From NCBI RefSeq assembly GCF_029224025.1, contig NZ_CP119392.1:2069001-2133000 (forward strand): a stretch of 64,000 bases of DNA, written 5' to 3'. The stretch comes from Rhodanobacter sp. AS-Z3 (GTDB lineage: Bacteria > Pseudomonadota > Gammaproteobacteria > Xanthomonadales > Rhodanobacteraceae). The position numbers and the translations under genes were made by a program. The notes under the pieces were generated by a model. It was given only the letters and a program-made list of their open reading frames with translations. It was not told the DNA's origin and made no database searches. Position 1 is the first letter of the stretch, and each line of letters begins with the position of its first letter. Positions 1 to 8,910 of this stretch are shown here, one piece after another.

Positions 1-591
1 ATCGAAGCCGAGTTCGTCAACGAGGTATCGGCACTTGTCCGCGCCGCCGGCAATGCCGACCACGCGCGCGCCCATGATCTTGCCGATCTGGCCGGCGATG
101 GAACCGACTGAGCCGGCGGCAGCGGAAATCACCAGGGTTTCGCCGGCATGTACCGGCGCGATGTCGGTGAGGCCGTAGTAGGCGGTGACGCCGCTCATGC
201 CGCAGGCGCCGAGCAGGGTGGGCAACGGGATGCCGGGATCGGCGGGCAGGCGCACGTAGCCCTTCGCGTCTTCGTGCAGCACCAGATAGTCCTGCCAACC
301 GGTGACACCCTGGACCAGATCGCCTTCGGCGTAATGCGAGGAGCGCGAGGCCACCACGCGACCCAGTCCGAGCGCGCGCATCACCTCGCCGATCGCCACC
401 GGCGGCAGGTATTGCGGGATGTCGCGCATCCAGATGCGGTTGGTTGGGTCCATCGAGAGATACAGCACGCGGATCAGCACCTCGCCGTCCTTCAGTTCGG
501 GCACGGCCTGCTCGACGAGGTCGAAGTTGTCGCGCGAGACCAGACCTTCGGGACGGCTTTTCAGGCGCAACTGACGATTGACGTGGGACAT
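1..591 (-). CDS. NADP-dependent oxidoreductase, MDR/CurA type (3' end outside window)
   Basis: The reading frame starts at ATG 591 and runs off the left edge, giving 197 N-terminal residues. The N-terminus (MSHVNRQLRLKSRPEG, then a YLSMDPTNRIWMRD stretch) and the nucleotide-binding loop ISAAAGSVGSIAGQIGK are typical of zinc-independent medium-chain reductases of the curcumin/prostaglandin reductase family, which reduce alkenals and enones with NADPH. It is the last visible gene of the leftward operon that begins at 5268, 40 bases beyond the preceding SDR. A role in reducing an unsaturated intermediate or a toxic enone is inferred from the neighbours. The substrate is unknown. Confidence 0.85.
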   Translation of the reverse strand, partial: MSHVNRQLRLKSRPEGLVSRDNFDLVEQAVPELKDGEVLIRVLYLSMDPTNRIWMRDIPQYLPPVAIGEVMRALGLGRVVASRSSHYAEGDLVQGVTGWQDYLVLHEDAKGYVRLPADPGIPLPTLLGACGMSGVTAYYGLTDIAPVHAGETLVISAAAGSVGSIAGQIGKIMGARVVGIAGGADKCRYLVDELGFD

Positions 592-631
592 GGGATTCAC
601 CGTGATGCGGGAAGGGGAGTGGTTGCTTTGA

Positions 632-1420
632 CTATACGGCGCAGGCGCCACCGTCGATCACCATTTCGGCGGCGGTGACGTAGCGGCTTTCGTCGGAGGC
701 CAGGTAAAGCACGGCATACGCCACGTCGTCCGGCTCACCGAGCCGACGCATGGGAATGCCGTGGGTGAGTTTGCGGGTGGCTTCTTCCTCGCCCAACGCG
801 TCGAAGAACGGTGCCACGATGCCGGTGCGGATGAAGGCCGGATGGATCGAGTTGCAGCGCACGTCGACCTTTTGCCGCGTGCAGTCGATCGCCACGGATT
901 TCGTCAGCATCGCCACCGCTGCCTTGGACGTGTTGTACGCGGTGTAGTCGGGACCGGCCTTGAACGCCGCCAGCGAGGAGATGTTGATGATCGACGCCGG
1001 CTGCTGCGCGCGCAGGTGCGGTAACGCATGTTTGCAGCCAAGCATGATGCTCTCGACGTTGACGCTCATCACCCGCCGCCACTCTTTCAGTTCGATCTGC
1101 TCGACCGTGCCGAGCGAGCCGATGCCGGCATTGTTGACCAGCACGGAAAGACCGCCCATCGACGCGACCGCTTCGGTGAGCAGCGCCTGCCAGCGATCTT
1201 CGTCACGCACATCCTGGGCGGCGCACCATGCGACCTGCTCGCCACGCTCACGGTTGATCTCGTCAGCCACGATGCTTACGCCGGCTTCGTCGATATCGGT
1301 CAGAAACACCTTCGCGCCGTGGCGCGCGAGCATGCGTGCGATCGCCGCGCCGAGTCCGCCGGCCGCGCCGGTGACGAAGGCGTGCTTGCCGGCAACACGC
1401 CGCGCGGAAGGTTCGCTCAT
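632..1420 (-). CDS. SDR family oxidoreductase (first of two adjacent)
   Basis: A 262-residue classical short-chain dehydrogenase/reductase. The N-terminal cofactor motif TGAAGGLGAAIAR has the TGxxxGxG pattern, NNAGIG follows, and the catalytic pair lies in YTAYNTSKAA (Tyr-x3-Lys) with an upstream Ser in NISSLAA. An acidic residue after the second strand (TDID) suggests NAD rather than NADP preference. It lies 57 bases after the second SDR in the same leftward operon. The substrate is probably a hydroxyacyl- or oxoacyl-CoA, judged only from the acyl-CoA dehydrogenase context. Confidence 0.88.
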   Translation of the reverse strand: MSEPSARRVAGKHAFVTGAAGGLGAAIARMLARHGAKVFLTDIDEAGVSIVADEINRERGEQVAWCAAQDVRDEDRWQALLTEAVASMGGLSVLVNNAGIGSLGTVEQIELKEWRRVMSVNVESIMLGCKHALPHLRAQQPASIINISSLAAFKAGPDYTAYNTSKAAVAMLTKSVAIDCTRQKVDVRCNSIHPAFIRTGIVAPFFDALGEEEATRKLTHGIPMRRLGEPDDVAYAVLYLASDESRYVTAAEMVIDGGACAV

Positions 1421-1477
1421 GGTTGATTCCTGTCGATGTTGATGAGAATTAAATCGCTGAGCATGGTGTCGCTCAGA

Positions 1478-2248
1478 TCAGACACAGAGGTAGCCGCCAT
1501 CGACGTTCAGCACCGCGCCGGTCGTATACGACGACGCATCGGAGGCGAGATAAAGTGCCGCGCCAGCCATCTCCGACGGCTGCGCCACGCGGCGCATCGG
1601 CACGTGGGCCAGCGCCTGTTTGAGGATCGCCGGTGTGTTCACCAGTACCGAGGCGAACTTGGTGTCGGTAAGTCCGGGCAACAAGGCGTTGCAACGCACG
1701 CCGGCCGCCGCGCATTCCACCGCAAACGCCTTGGTCATCGAGATCACCGCGGCCTTGGTGATCGAGTAGATACCCTGCTGGAAACCGGGCACCACGCCGT
1801 TGACCGAAGCCACATTGACGATCGCGCCGCCGCCACTGGCGGCCATCAGCTTGGCGCCGTGGGTCGACATGTAGAAATAGCCGCGGATGTTGACGTCGAC
1901 GGTCTTCTGGAAGATGGCCGGATCGGTGTCGAGGATGCTGCCGAAGTACGGGTTGGTGGCCGCGTTGTTGACCAGGATGTCGAGCCGCCCGTGTTGCTGC
2001 GTCACGTGCGCGAACAGTGTCTCGATCTGCGCCAGTTCGCCGATATGGCAGGCGAACGCTTCAGCCGAGCCGCCGGCCGCGATGATCTCGTCGACCACTA
2101 ATTGGCAGTCGGCCTCACGCCGGCTGGAGACGATCGCATGCGCACCGTGCGCCGCCAACAGCTTGGCGATCTCGGCGCCGATGCCGCGGCTGGCACCGGT
2201 GACGATGGCGATTTTTCCGGTGAGGTCGAAGGTGGCGGTGGTAGTCAT
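1478..2248 (-). CDS. SDR family oxidoreductase (second of two adjacent)
   Basis: A 256-residue short-chain dehydrogenase/reductase starting at ATG 2248 (MTTTATFDLTGK); the open frame continues upstream but that part overlaps the phosphatase gene and does not look like SDR. It carries TGASRGIGAEIAKLL, NNAATNPYFG, and YSITKAA with the catalytic Tyr and Lys. The protein is closer to the FabG/DHRS4-like branch than its neighbour, so the pair is probably two distinct steps and not a recent duplication. It sits 31 bases downstream of the histidine phosphatase gene. Confidence 0.88.
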   Translation of the reverse strand: MTTTATFDLTGKIAIVTGASRGIGAEIAKLLAAHGAHAIVSSRREADCQLVVDEIIAAGGSAEAFACHIGELAQIETLFAHVTQQHGRLDILVNNAATNPYFGSILDTDPAIFQKTVDVNIRGYFYMSTHGAKLMAASGGGAIVNVASVNGVVPGFQQGIYSITKAAVISMTKAFAVECAAAGVRCNALLPGLTDTKFASVLVNTPAILKQALAHVPMRRVAQPSEMAGAALYLASDASSYTTGAVLNVDGGYLCV

Positions 2249-2279
2249 GACGAGGTCTCCTGGCGAATGGGGAAAGGGC

Positions 2280-2975
2280 TCAGCGCAGCGTGACGAGATG
2301 ATCTGCGTGCGCTTGTTCCAGGTGCGGCCACGCGTTGTAGGTGACCAGCGTTGCGCCGTGGCGACCGAGCCGCAGCCGCGTGAGGCTGGTGTTGACCAGT
2401 GACCAGCTGAGTTTGAAGGTCTGCGCCGGCGGCGCTTCGAGCAAGGCATTGGCGACCACGGCGATCGGACCACCCGAGGTGAACGCCCAGATCGTGCGTG
2501 CCGGCTGTTCGGTCAGCGTCTGCAACGCGGTCAGCACCTTGCTGCGAAAGCGCGGCCACGTGAGCTGGTATTCGGCATCGTGCGCGCCGTCCACCCAGCG
2601 CGCGACGGCATCGGCAAACATTTGCTGGAAGGCGCGGTGTGGGTCGGCCGCTTGCTTCAACTCCGCGCGCAGTGCATCGGGTCCGTCCAGGTCGGGGCGA
2701 TGGCGTGCAAGCAATTCGTGGTGATCGAATTCATCCAGTCCATCCAGCACCAGCAGTGGGAGGTCAACGCCGGCCGCTTCGAGACATTGTTCCGCCGTCC
2801 GTCGATGCCGCTCGCGTGGACCGATCGCGATCAGGTCGGGCCGTGATCCACTGGCGGCCAGCCATGCGCCGAGCCGTCGTGATTGTTCCTCACCCAGTGG
2901 AGATAGCCGATCGTAATCGGCTGCACCGAAACTGGCCTGGCCATGGCGTATCAGCAGCAGGCTGCGCTCGCTCAC
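2280..2975 (-). CDS. histidine phosphatase family protein
   Basis: A 231-residue member of the phosphoglycerate mutase-like superfamily. The phosphohistidine motif LLIRHGQASFG is at the N-terminus (RHG with the nucleophilic His), and an Arg-rich segment near residue 50 (GPRERHRRT) would bind phosphate. Its start overlaps the stop of the upstream phosphotransferase gene by four bases (ATGA), so the two are translationally coupled. A kinase-like and a phosphatase-like gene side by side in an acyl-CoA operon suggests that a phosphorylated intermediate is made and sometimes cleared. That link is inference. Confidence 0.85.
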   Translation of the reverse strand: MSERSLLLIRHGQASFGAADYDRLSPLGEEQSRRLGAWLAASGSRPDLIAIGPRERHRRTAEQCLEAAGVDLPLLVLDGLDEFDHHELLARHRPDLDGPDALRAELKQAADPHRAFQQMFADAVARWVDGAHDAEYQLTWPRFRSKVLTALQTLTEQPARTIWAFTSGGPIAVVANALLEAPPAQTFKLSWSLVNTSLTRLRLGRHGATLVTYNAWPHLEQAHADHLVTLR

Positions 2976-4042
2976 AGGCTCGATCCGGCGATGATGCGGC
3001 GGCAGCGCCCAGCCATGTAGCGGGCCGCCTGGCCGAAGCCGGCGAACTGTGGATTGCTGGTCTGGCCCAGCACGTAGCGGCGGTAGATCTGCTGGATGAT
3101 CACCATCAGCCGGAACAACCCGAACGCTTCGTAGAAGTCGAAGTTTTCCACGTGCAGGCCGCTGTGCTCGCCGTAATAATCGATCACCTCGCGCCGCGTC
3201 AGCATGCCGGCTACATGCGTGGGCTGGCGGCGGAACGACTGGAAGGTGGCGTCGTCGTCGGCCTGTACCCAGTAGGCCAGCGAGCCGCCCAGGTCCATCA
3301 GTGGATCGCCGATGGTGGCCATCTCCCAGTCGAGCACGCCGATGATGTTCAGCGGATGCTCGGGGTCGAGTACGACATTATCGAAGCGGTAGTCGTTGTG
3401 GATCACGCAGCTGGCGTTGTCCTGCAAAGGTTGCTTCGCCATCAACCACGCGACGACATCAGTACAGGCGTCGGTGTCGTCGGTGGCCGCCTTCTGCCAG
3501 CGGTCGCTCCAGCCGGCGACCTGCCGCGCGATATAGCCGTCACCCTTGCCGAGGTGCTGCAGTTCGGGCGACGTGGCGTCCACGCGGTGCAGCTCGATCA
3601 AGCGGTCGACGAAGCCTTGGCAGAGTTTGCGCACACCCTCCACATCGAGACCCAGTTCGGTCGGCAAATCGCGGCGCAGGATGCTGCCGCGCAGCCGTTC
3701 CATCACGTAGAAGTCATGGCCGATCACCGAGTTGTCGTCGCACGTTGCCAGAATAGCCGGCACATACGAGTAGTGTGGTTTCAGCGCAGCCATGACCTGC
3801 GCCTCGCGCAACATGTCGTGCGCAGATTTGGCCTTGGCGCCTGGCGGTGGACGTCGCAGCACCAGTTCGCGTTCGCCGTAACTGATCAGATAGGTGAGGT
3901 TGGAGGCGCCGCCGGGAAACTGCGCGAGCGTGGGTGTGCCTTCCAGGCCGGCGATGTGCTGTCGCAGGAAGTTGTCGACGCGCTGCAGGTCGAGCGCATC
4001 TTCCTCACGCACCGCACGCGGCTGATCCACGGCCGTGCTCAT
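2972..4042 (-). CDS. APH-type phosphotransferase, ACAD10/11-like kinase
   Basis: A 356-residue aminoglycoside-phosphotransferase-fold protein, started at ATG 4042 because it overlaps the dehydrogenase stop by four bases and because the longer frame is antisense-like. Visible kinase landmarks are LVLRRPPPG (nucleotide-binding Lys/Arg region), CVIHNDYRFDNVVLD (catalytic His-x-Asp and metal-binding Asn) and GVLDWEMATIGDP. This branch is found next to acyl-CoA dehydrogenases. In mammalian ACAD10/ACAD11 and Pseudomonas LvaA, related domains phosphorylate 4-hydroxyacyl-CoA. A similar job here is inferred from the pairing with the following dehydrogenase. Confidence 0.85.
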   Translation of the reverse strand: MSTAVDQPRAVREEDALDLQRVDNFLRQHIAGLEGTPTLAQFPGGASNLTYLISYGERELVLRRPPPGAKAKSAHDMLREAQVMAALKPHYSYVPAILATCDDNSVIGHDFYVMERLRGSILRRDLPTELGLDVEGVRKLCQGFVDRLIELHRVDATSPELQHLGKGDGYIARQVAGWSDRWQKAATDDTDACTDVVAWLMAKQPLQDNASCVIHNDYRFDNVVLDPEHPLNIIGVLDWEMATIGDPLMDLGGSLAYWVQADDDATFQSFRRQPTHVAGMLTRREVIDYYGEHSGLHVENFDFYEAFGLFRLMVIIQQIYRRYVLGQTSNPQFAGFGQAARYMAGRCRRIIAGSSL

Positions 4043-5268
4043 CGTGCGGCTTCCTGTGCGGCTTGCGCTTTCATTTCCAGCCGCGCGATGACGCCGCGAT
4101 GCACTTCGTCCGGGCCATCGGCCAGGCGCAACACGCGGGCATAGGCATACAACTGGGTCAGCGGGAAATCGTCGGACAGGCCGGCTCCGCCGTGGATCTG
4201 GATCGCCGCATCGGCCGCCTGCTGAGCCACCGCGGGCACCACCACCTTGATCTGCGAGATCAGGCTGAGCGCCGCCTTGGTGCCGTGCGTGTCCAGCGTC
4301 CAGGCGGTTTTCAAGGTCAGCAGACGCGCCTGCTCGATCGCCATGCGCAGGTTCGCGATGATGTCTGGATTGCCGCCCAATTCGGCCAGTGGCTTGCCGA
4401 ACGCGGTGCGTGAACGCGCGCGCGCACAAAGCATGGCCAGTGCGCGTTCGGCTGCCCCGATGGCGCGCATGCAGTGATGCACGCGTCCGGGACCGAGTCG
4501 CCCTTGGGCGATTTCGAAGCCGCGGCCCGCACCGAGAATCACGTTATCCAGCGGCAATCGCACGTCGGTGAAGCTCACCTCGCCGTGCCCGCTGGGTTCG
4601 TGCAGATGATGAAACACCGGCAGCATGCGTTCTATTTTCACGCCGGCCGCATCGAGCGGGCAGATCACCATGCTGTGGCGACGGTGCGGTTCCGCCTGCG
4701 GAGCGCTCAGCCCCATGAAGATCACGAAGCGGCAATGCGGGTGCCCGGCGCCGGTGGTCCACCACTTGCGACCGTTCAACACGACCTGGTCGCCTTCGAT
4801 GCTTGCGGTTGCCTGCATATTGGTGGCGTCGGAGGACGCCACCTCCGGTTCGGTCATGCCGAAGCCCGAGCGGATGTCGCCGTCCAGCAGCGGTTGCAGC
4901 CAGCGTTGCTTTTGTTCCGGCGTGCCATAGCGGTGCAGTACTTCCATGTTGCCGCTGTCGGGTGCGCTGCAGTTGAATGCCTCGGGCGCGATGAACGAGT
5001 GGCCCATGATTTCGGCGAGCGCGGCGTACTCCACGTGGCTCAGGCCGGCACCGTGTTCGGCATCGGGCAGGAACAGATTCCACAGCCCGCCGGCACGTGC
5101 TTTCGCCTTCAGGCTTTCCATCACTGGTGGCTGCCGCCATTGGCGATGATCACTGCTGCCACTGAGCTGCGCGGCGTAGACAGGTTCGGCCGGGATGACC
5201 TCGTCGCGCATGAAGGTGTCGAGGCGCTCGATCCAAACTTGTATGCGTTTCGAAGCGGCAAAGTCCAC
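4039..5268 (-). CDS. acyl-CoA dehydrogenase (ACAD family)
   Basis: A 409-residue flavin-dependent acyl-CoA dehydrogenase, first gene of the leftward operon. It starts at GTG 5268, preceded by AGGAG at eight bases. The family landmarks are FGMTEPEVASSDATNM (flavin-binding strand), RKWWTTGAGHP, GPGRVHHCMR and the C-terminal IHGGAGLSDDFPLTQLYAYAR. Members with an adjacent APH kinase act on branched, hydroxylated or long-chain acyl-CoAs. Coupling with the phosphotransferase by a four-base overlap supports joint action. Confidence 0.9.
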   Translation of the reverse strand: MDFAASKRIQVWIERLDTFMRDEVIPAEPVYAAQLSGSSDHRQWRQPPVMESLKAKARAGGLWNLFLPDAEHGAGLSHVEYAALAEIMGHSFIAPEAFNCSAPDSGNMEVLHRYGTPEQKQRWLQPLLDGDIRSGFGMTEPEVASSDATNMQATASIEGDQVVLNGRKWWTTGAGHPHCRFVIFMGLSAPQAEPHRRHSMVICPLDAAGVKIERMLPVFHHLHEPSGHGEVSFTDVRLPLDNVILGAGRGFEIAQGRLGPGRVHHCMRAIGAAERALAMLCARARSRTAFGKPLAELGGNPDIIANLRMAIEQARLLTLKTAWTLDTHGTKAALSLISQIKVVVPAVAQQAADAAIQIHGGAGLSDDFPLTQLYAYARVLRLADGPDEVHRGVIARLEMKAQAAQEAAR

Positions 5269-5325
5269 GTGCGTTTCTCCTGATTAGCCGCCAGCCTACG
5301 CCTTGACCTTGCAATGAGTGAAATG

Positions 5326-5357
5326 AATATGCTTTATGACTACCCATTAGCAATATT
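5326..5357. promoter_or_regulatory. candidate LysR operator between divergent units
   Basis: The 140-base gap between the GTG of the dehydrogenase operon and the LysR ATG contains an imperfect inverted repeat, AATATGCT at 5326-5333 and AGCAATATT at 5349-5357. The surroundings are AT-rich. Divergent LysR genes commonly autoregulate from such sites. No promoter boxes could be assigned with confidence. Confidence 0.35.
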
Positions 5358-5408
5358 GATGACTATGGTTTGCGCTGGCATCGGCACAGTCACCGTCGGG
5401 AACTGGAT

Positions 5409-6341
5409 ATGGAACGCGCTGACAATCGTATCGACCTGAATCTGTTCCGCGTGCTCGAAGCTATCTATAGCCAAGGCGGCGTCAGCGCCGCGGCGCGGGT
5501 GCTGCACCTGACTCAGCCAGCCGTGACGCATGCGCTTCAGCGCTTGCGTGACCAGTTGGGTGATCCGCTGTTCGTGCGCCAGGGCAACCGGCTGCTGCCG
5601 ACCGAGAAGGTGCGCACGATGATGCCGGCGGTGCAGCTGCACCTGAAGGGGCTGCACGCCAGCGCGCACGCGCAGCCGCATTTCGATCCGGCGCAACTGG
5701 ATATCGAGTTGACCGTGGGCTTTCGCGACATCCTGGAATCGATTGCGTTACCGTCGTTGCTGGCGCGGATCGAGCAACATGCGCCGCAGTTGCGCGTGGT
5801 CAGTCGCCGCGTTGCCGCCGACGACGTGGAGCGCGAGTTGGCCGCAGGGACGCTGGATCTGGTAGTGGATCGGCCGCTGCGTGCCAGTGCACAGATTTCC
5901 CGCCAACGCCTGCTCGATGAATCACTGGTGGTGGTGATGCGGGCGGATCATCCATGCGCCAGGCAACTGCGACGGAGCGACTACATGGCTGCCCGGCACG
6001 TTGCCGTATCGGCGCTGGGCGAGGCCAATGCACTCGACCTCGTACTCGGCCAGAACGGCATGTTTCGGCAGGTGCAACTGGTCTGCCAGCACTATTTTTC
6101 CGCTTGCCAGATCGCAGCTGCCACGCAGATGCTGCTGACGGTGCCACGTTCGTATGCCAATCACCTGGCCAAGCTGCTACCGATGGCCGTGCAGCCGCTG
6201 CCGATCCGATTGAAGGCGTTTCCGATCCTCGCCTACTGGCATGCCTCGAAAGATGATGACCGTGTGCACAGCTGGTTCCGCCGCTGGGTGTTCGAGGCGA
6301 TCAGTCAGGCCATCGCCCCGGTTCACCGAGGATTACCGTGA
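5409..6341 (+). CDS. LysR family transcriptional regulator
   Basis: A 310-residue LysR regulator started at ATG 5409 (MERADNRIDLNLF). The frame extends 13 codons further to a TTG, but the typical LysR N-terminus begins here. The helix-turn-helix covers about residues 20-45 (GGVSAAARVLHLTQPAVTHA, then LFVRQGNRLLPT). The rest is a periplasmic-binding-like effector domain. It is divergent from the acyl-CoA dehydrogenase operon and probably controls it. The 3' end overlaps the convergent hydrolase gene by nine bases. Confidence 0.9.
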   Translation: MERADNRIDLNLFRVLEAIYSQGGVSAAARVLHLTQPAVTHALQRLRDQLGDPLFVRQGNRLLPTEKVRTMMPAVQLHLKGLHASAHAQPHFDPAQLDIELTVGFRDILESIALPSLLARIEQHAPQLRVVSRRVAADDVERELAAGTLDLVVDRPLRASAQISRQRLLDESLVVVMRADHPCARQLRRSDYMAARHVAVSALGEANALDLVLGQNGMFRQVQLVCQHYFSACQIAAATQMLLTVPRSYANHLAKLLPMAVQPLPIRLKAFPILAYWHASKDDDRVHSWFRRWVFEAISQAIAPVHRGLP

Positions 6342-7274
6342 ATTGGCCGCAACGGGCAGCGCGGTGGATAGCGCACGCGTATGCGCGTGGATGAAGCGCA
6401 TGGTGTCGTCGATCACCGGCGCCTTGCTGCGCAGCGGCTTCGAGATCGAGAACAGGATTGCCAGGTGGCCAATATCCGGATAGAGCTTGACCACCACGGT
6501 TTCGTTTTCCTTGCGAAGCGCACGTGTCAGTGATTCGGTGTTGCGCGGCCAGACGGTCTTGTCGCTGGTTCCCTGCAGCAGCAACATCGGCGGTTCGTCC
6601 CCATCGACGAAATGCACCGGTTGCGACTGCAACTGAGCCTCGTGCGTGCTGCCGAACATGTCGATGAAGTCGGGGTCCTTCAGCGGCAGGAAATCGTAGG
6701 GGCCGGCCAGTCCGATGAAGCCGGCAAGCTGGCGCGGCTGCATGCCGACGGCATTCAGCCAGTGTGCGTCGGTGGCCAACAGTGCGCCGATGTGCGCGCC
6801 GGCCGAGTGACCCATTACGAACATGTCATCCGGGTTGCCACCGTATTCGCTGGCGTGGGCATGCGTCCACGCCACGGCGTGAGCCGCATCCTGCATGAAC
6901 CCATCCAGCTTCACCGTCGGCCACAGGCGATAGTCGGGAATCACCACCACCATGCCTCTCTTCGCCAAAGCCTCACCAGCCCAGCGATACCACTGGCGTT
7001 TGCCCGACTTCCAGCTGCCACCGAAGAAGAACACCACCACGGGCGCGTTGCGCGCATCGCTGGGGCGAAACACATCCAGCGCCAGCTCGTGTGCCGGGTC
7101 GTACATCACGTCGCGCTGCACCACCACGTCAGACTTGCCGATGGTCGCGTTGAGACTGTGAAACAGCACCGCCTGGCAACCGCTGAGCAGGCTGCTGCCG
7201 ATCAGCAGCAACAACGTGGCAAGCAGGGGGCGACGGGACGCAGGTGGGGCGCTGACGGTTTTCTGCGAGGGCAT
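6333..7274 (-). CDS. alpha/beta hydrolase, predicted lipoprotein esterase
   Basis: A 313-residue carboxylesterase-like protein. ATG 7274 is preferred over an in-frame start 12 codons upstream because CCAAGGAACCCC lies just before it. The N-terminus is a lipoprotein signal ending in the lipobox LLSGC. The oxyanion region reads VVFFFGGSWKSG in place of the usual HGG, the nucleophile elbow is GHSAGAH, and later Asp and His (PDIGHLAI) complete the triad. The hormone-sensitive-lipase/BD-FAE-like branch hydrolyses short acyl or acetyl esters. It would act from the envelope. The substrate is unknown. Confidence 0.85.
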   Translation of the reverse strand: MPSQKTVSAPPASRRPLLATLLLLIGSSLLSGCQAVLFHSLNATIGKSDVVVQRDVMYDPAHELALDVFRPSDARNAPVVVFFFGGSWKSGKRQWYRWAGEALAKRGMVVVIPDYRLWPTVKLDGFMQDAAHAVAWTHAHASEYGGNPDDMFVMGHSAGAHIGALLATDAHWLNAVGMQPRQLAGFIGLAGPYDFLPLKDPDFIDMFGSTHEAQLQSQPVHFVDGDEPPMLLLQGTSDKTVWPRNTESLTRALRKENETVVVKLYPDIGHLAILFSISKPLRSKAPVIDDTMRFIHAHTRALSTALPVAANSR

Positions 7275-7591
7275 GGGGTTCCTTGGCTGAGACTGAGGCA
7301 CGGCATTCAATGGCTGGTCGCCGCGGGCCGAGTCGCATGACGATCACGATGGCTACCGAAGATACGAAGCACACGCACTAAAGGATGCAAGGCTGCCTGT
7401 ATGGCTGGCCTGTTTCACCGGAGTCGCCTTGGCGGTTTCGCAGGCATGCCTTGGGTCGCGCAGTTTCTTTCGCATCCGAGGGTCATGCCAGCCAGCCCAT
7501 TTCCGCTGGAAGCGGCGGTTGACTGCCATCAGCGACCTGCCGAGTTGGGGCATACTTCCGTCGACGGTTGCAGATCAGGTGTGGAGGGGGC
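7275..7591. other. intergenic region, no gene seen
   Basis: About 317 bases separate the divergent hydrolase and HD-GYP genes. Short open frames here have no ribosome-binding sites or recognisable products. A TTGACT hexamer lies near 7519, but no matching -10 at proper spacing is visible, so no promoter is called. Confidence 0.5.
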
Positions 7592-8713
7592 GTGGCAGAT
7601 CGGGTAATCCATCCATTGCAGTTGAAGGTGGGCGACGCATTGCCATTCAATGCGCGCGATGCCAGAGGCGTGCTGTTGCTGCGACAGGGGCAGGTGATTA
7701 CCAGTCTGGGTCAGATCGAAAGGCTGGTCGAAAACGTCAAGAGCGCCGAGTCCGATGGTCCGGTGGAAATACCCCGCGATCGACCGCTGTCCAAGGTATC
7801 GCCGTTAGGTCTGGCATTGGAGGCACGGCGTCGTTTGCACGCTTTGCTGTCGAACCCGGAGCCCGTCGACTTCACCGATGAGGTGCGGCGCATCGGCAGC
7901 ATGTTGTGCAAGGCATGCAGCATGAATGCCGATGTGGTGCTGGCGTCGATCCTGTTGTGCCGCGACGAGCCTTACAGTGTGCGGCATGCGGTGAACGTGG
8001 CGGTCTCCAGCTACATCACCGGCAAGGCCATGCATCTGGATGCGTCGACATTGACCTCGATCGTGTCGGCAGCGTTGACCATGAACATCGGCATGTTCGA
8101 CCTGCAGCAACAGCTGGTGTCATTGAAGGGAACGCTCAATGACGAATTGCGCCAACAGGTGGAGATCCACTGCGAGCACGGCACGGGCCTGCTGCAAGAG
8201 TACGGAGTAAACGATCCGCTGTGGCTTGAGATCGTGCGCGATCACCACGAGCGCCCCAATGGCAGTGGCTACCCGGCGCACAAGAGTGCCGCCAGCATCG
8301 CGGTTCCGACGCAACTGGTGGCCTTGGGTGACATTTATTGCGCGCGCGTTTCCGGTCGCATGTATCGCAGCGCAATGGCACCGAACGAGGCCTTGCGCAG
8401 GTTGTTCCTCGATGAAGGTGCGGTGGCGGACGAACAGTACGCGGCGCTGTTCATCAAGACCCTGGGTGTCTATCCGCCAGGGACCAGCGTGCGCTTGCGC
8501 AATGGCAGCATTGGCGTGGTGACCCATCGTGGTGTTTCGGGGCAGCGTCCACGGGTCTCTTCCATTACGACGCAGGATGGTCTGCTGGTCAGCACGCCGA
8601 TCCGTCGCAGCGTGGAGTCCGAGGCGCACGCGGTGAGCGAGGTGGTCAACCTCGACGAACTGGATTTGAGCATCAGCCCGGCAGCGCTCTGGGGCGGCGA
8701 CGCACTGCTCTAG
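7592..8713 (+). CDS. HD-GYP domain protein with lost HD dyad
   Basis: A 373-residue protein starting at GTG 7592, chosen because GGAGGGGG lies directly upstream. The N-terminal ~100 residues are a DUF3391-like lead-in. The HD-GYP domain follows: RHAVNVAV near 131, then TMNIGMFDL at 163-171 where active enzymes have HDIGK, then HHERPNGSGYP at 218-228 and ALGDIYCARVSGRMY. The GYP segment is intact but the metal-binding His-Asp pair is Met-Asn. Active HD-GYP enzymes hydrolyse cyclic di-GMP. This one is probably a catalytically dead sensor or adaptor, an inference from the missing ligands. Confidence 0.85.
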   Translation: MADRVIHPLQLKVGDALPFNARDARGVLLLRQGQVITSLGQIERLVENVKSAESDGPVEIPRDRPLSKVSPLGLALEARRRLHALLSNPEPVDFTDEVRRIGSMLCKACSMNADVVLASILLCRDEPYSVRHAVNVAVSSYITGKAMHLDASTLTSIVSAALTMNIGMFDLQQQLVSLKGTLNDELRQQVEIHCEHGTGLLQEYGVNDPLWLEIVRDHHERPNGSGYPAHKSAASIAVPTQLVALGDIYCARVSGRMYRSAMAPNEALRRLFLDEGAVADEQYAALFIKTLGVYPPGTSVRLRNGSIGVVTHRGVSGQRPRVSSITTQDGLLVSTPIRRSVESEAHAVSEVVNLDELDLSISPAALWGGDALL

Positions 8714-8910
8714 CTTGCAGCGAATATCCCGCGCGCTGTCGTGGTCGGCGTTTCACCTGCTGGGCCGGTCTGGTTTGTCGGAACCCGCCTGACATGCAGG
8801 CAGGCAAAACAGAATGGAGATGACTTCCGGCACTGAACGGTTGTTGTCGTTTGATCTGACACTGGCCGCCTATGCCTGCCAGGCAACGTGATGGATCGCG
8901 GGGGTTTCGC

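Noticed and set aside
2639..4144. A 501-codon open frame on the + strand
   Set aside because: Antisense to the phosphotransferase and phosphatase genes, with His/Arg/Gln bias and no family features.
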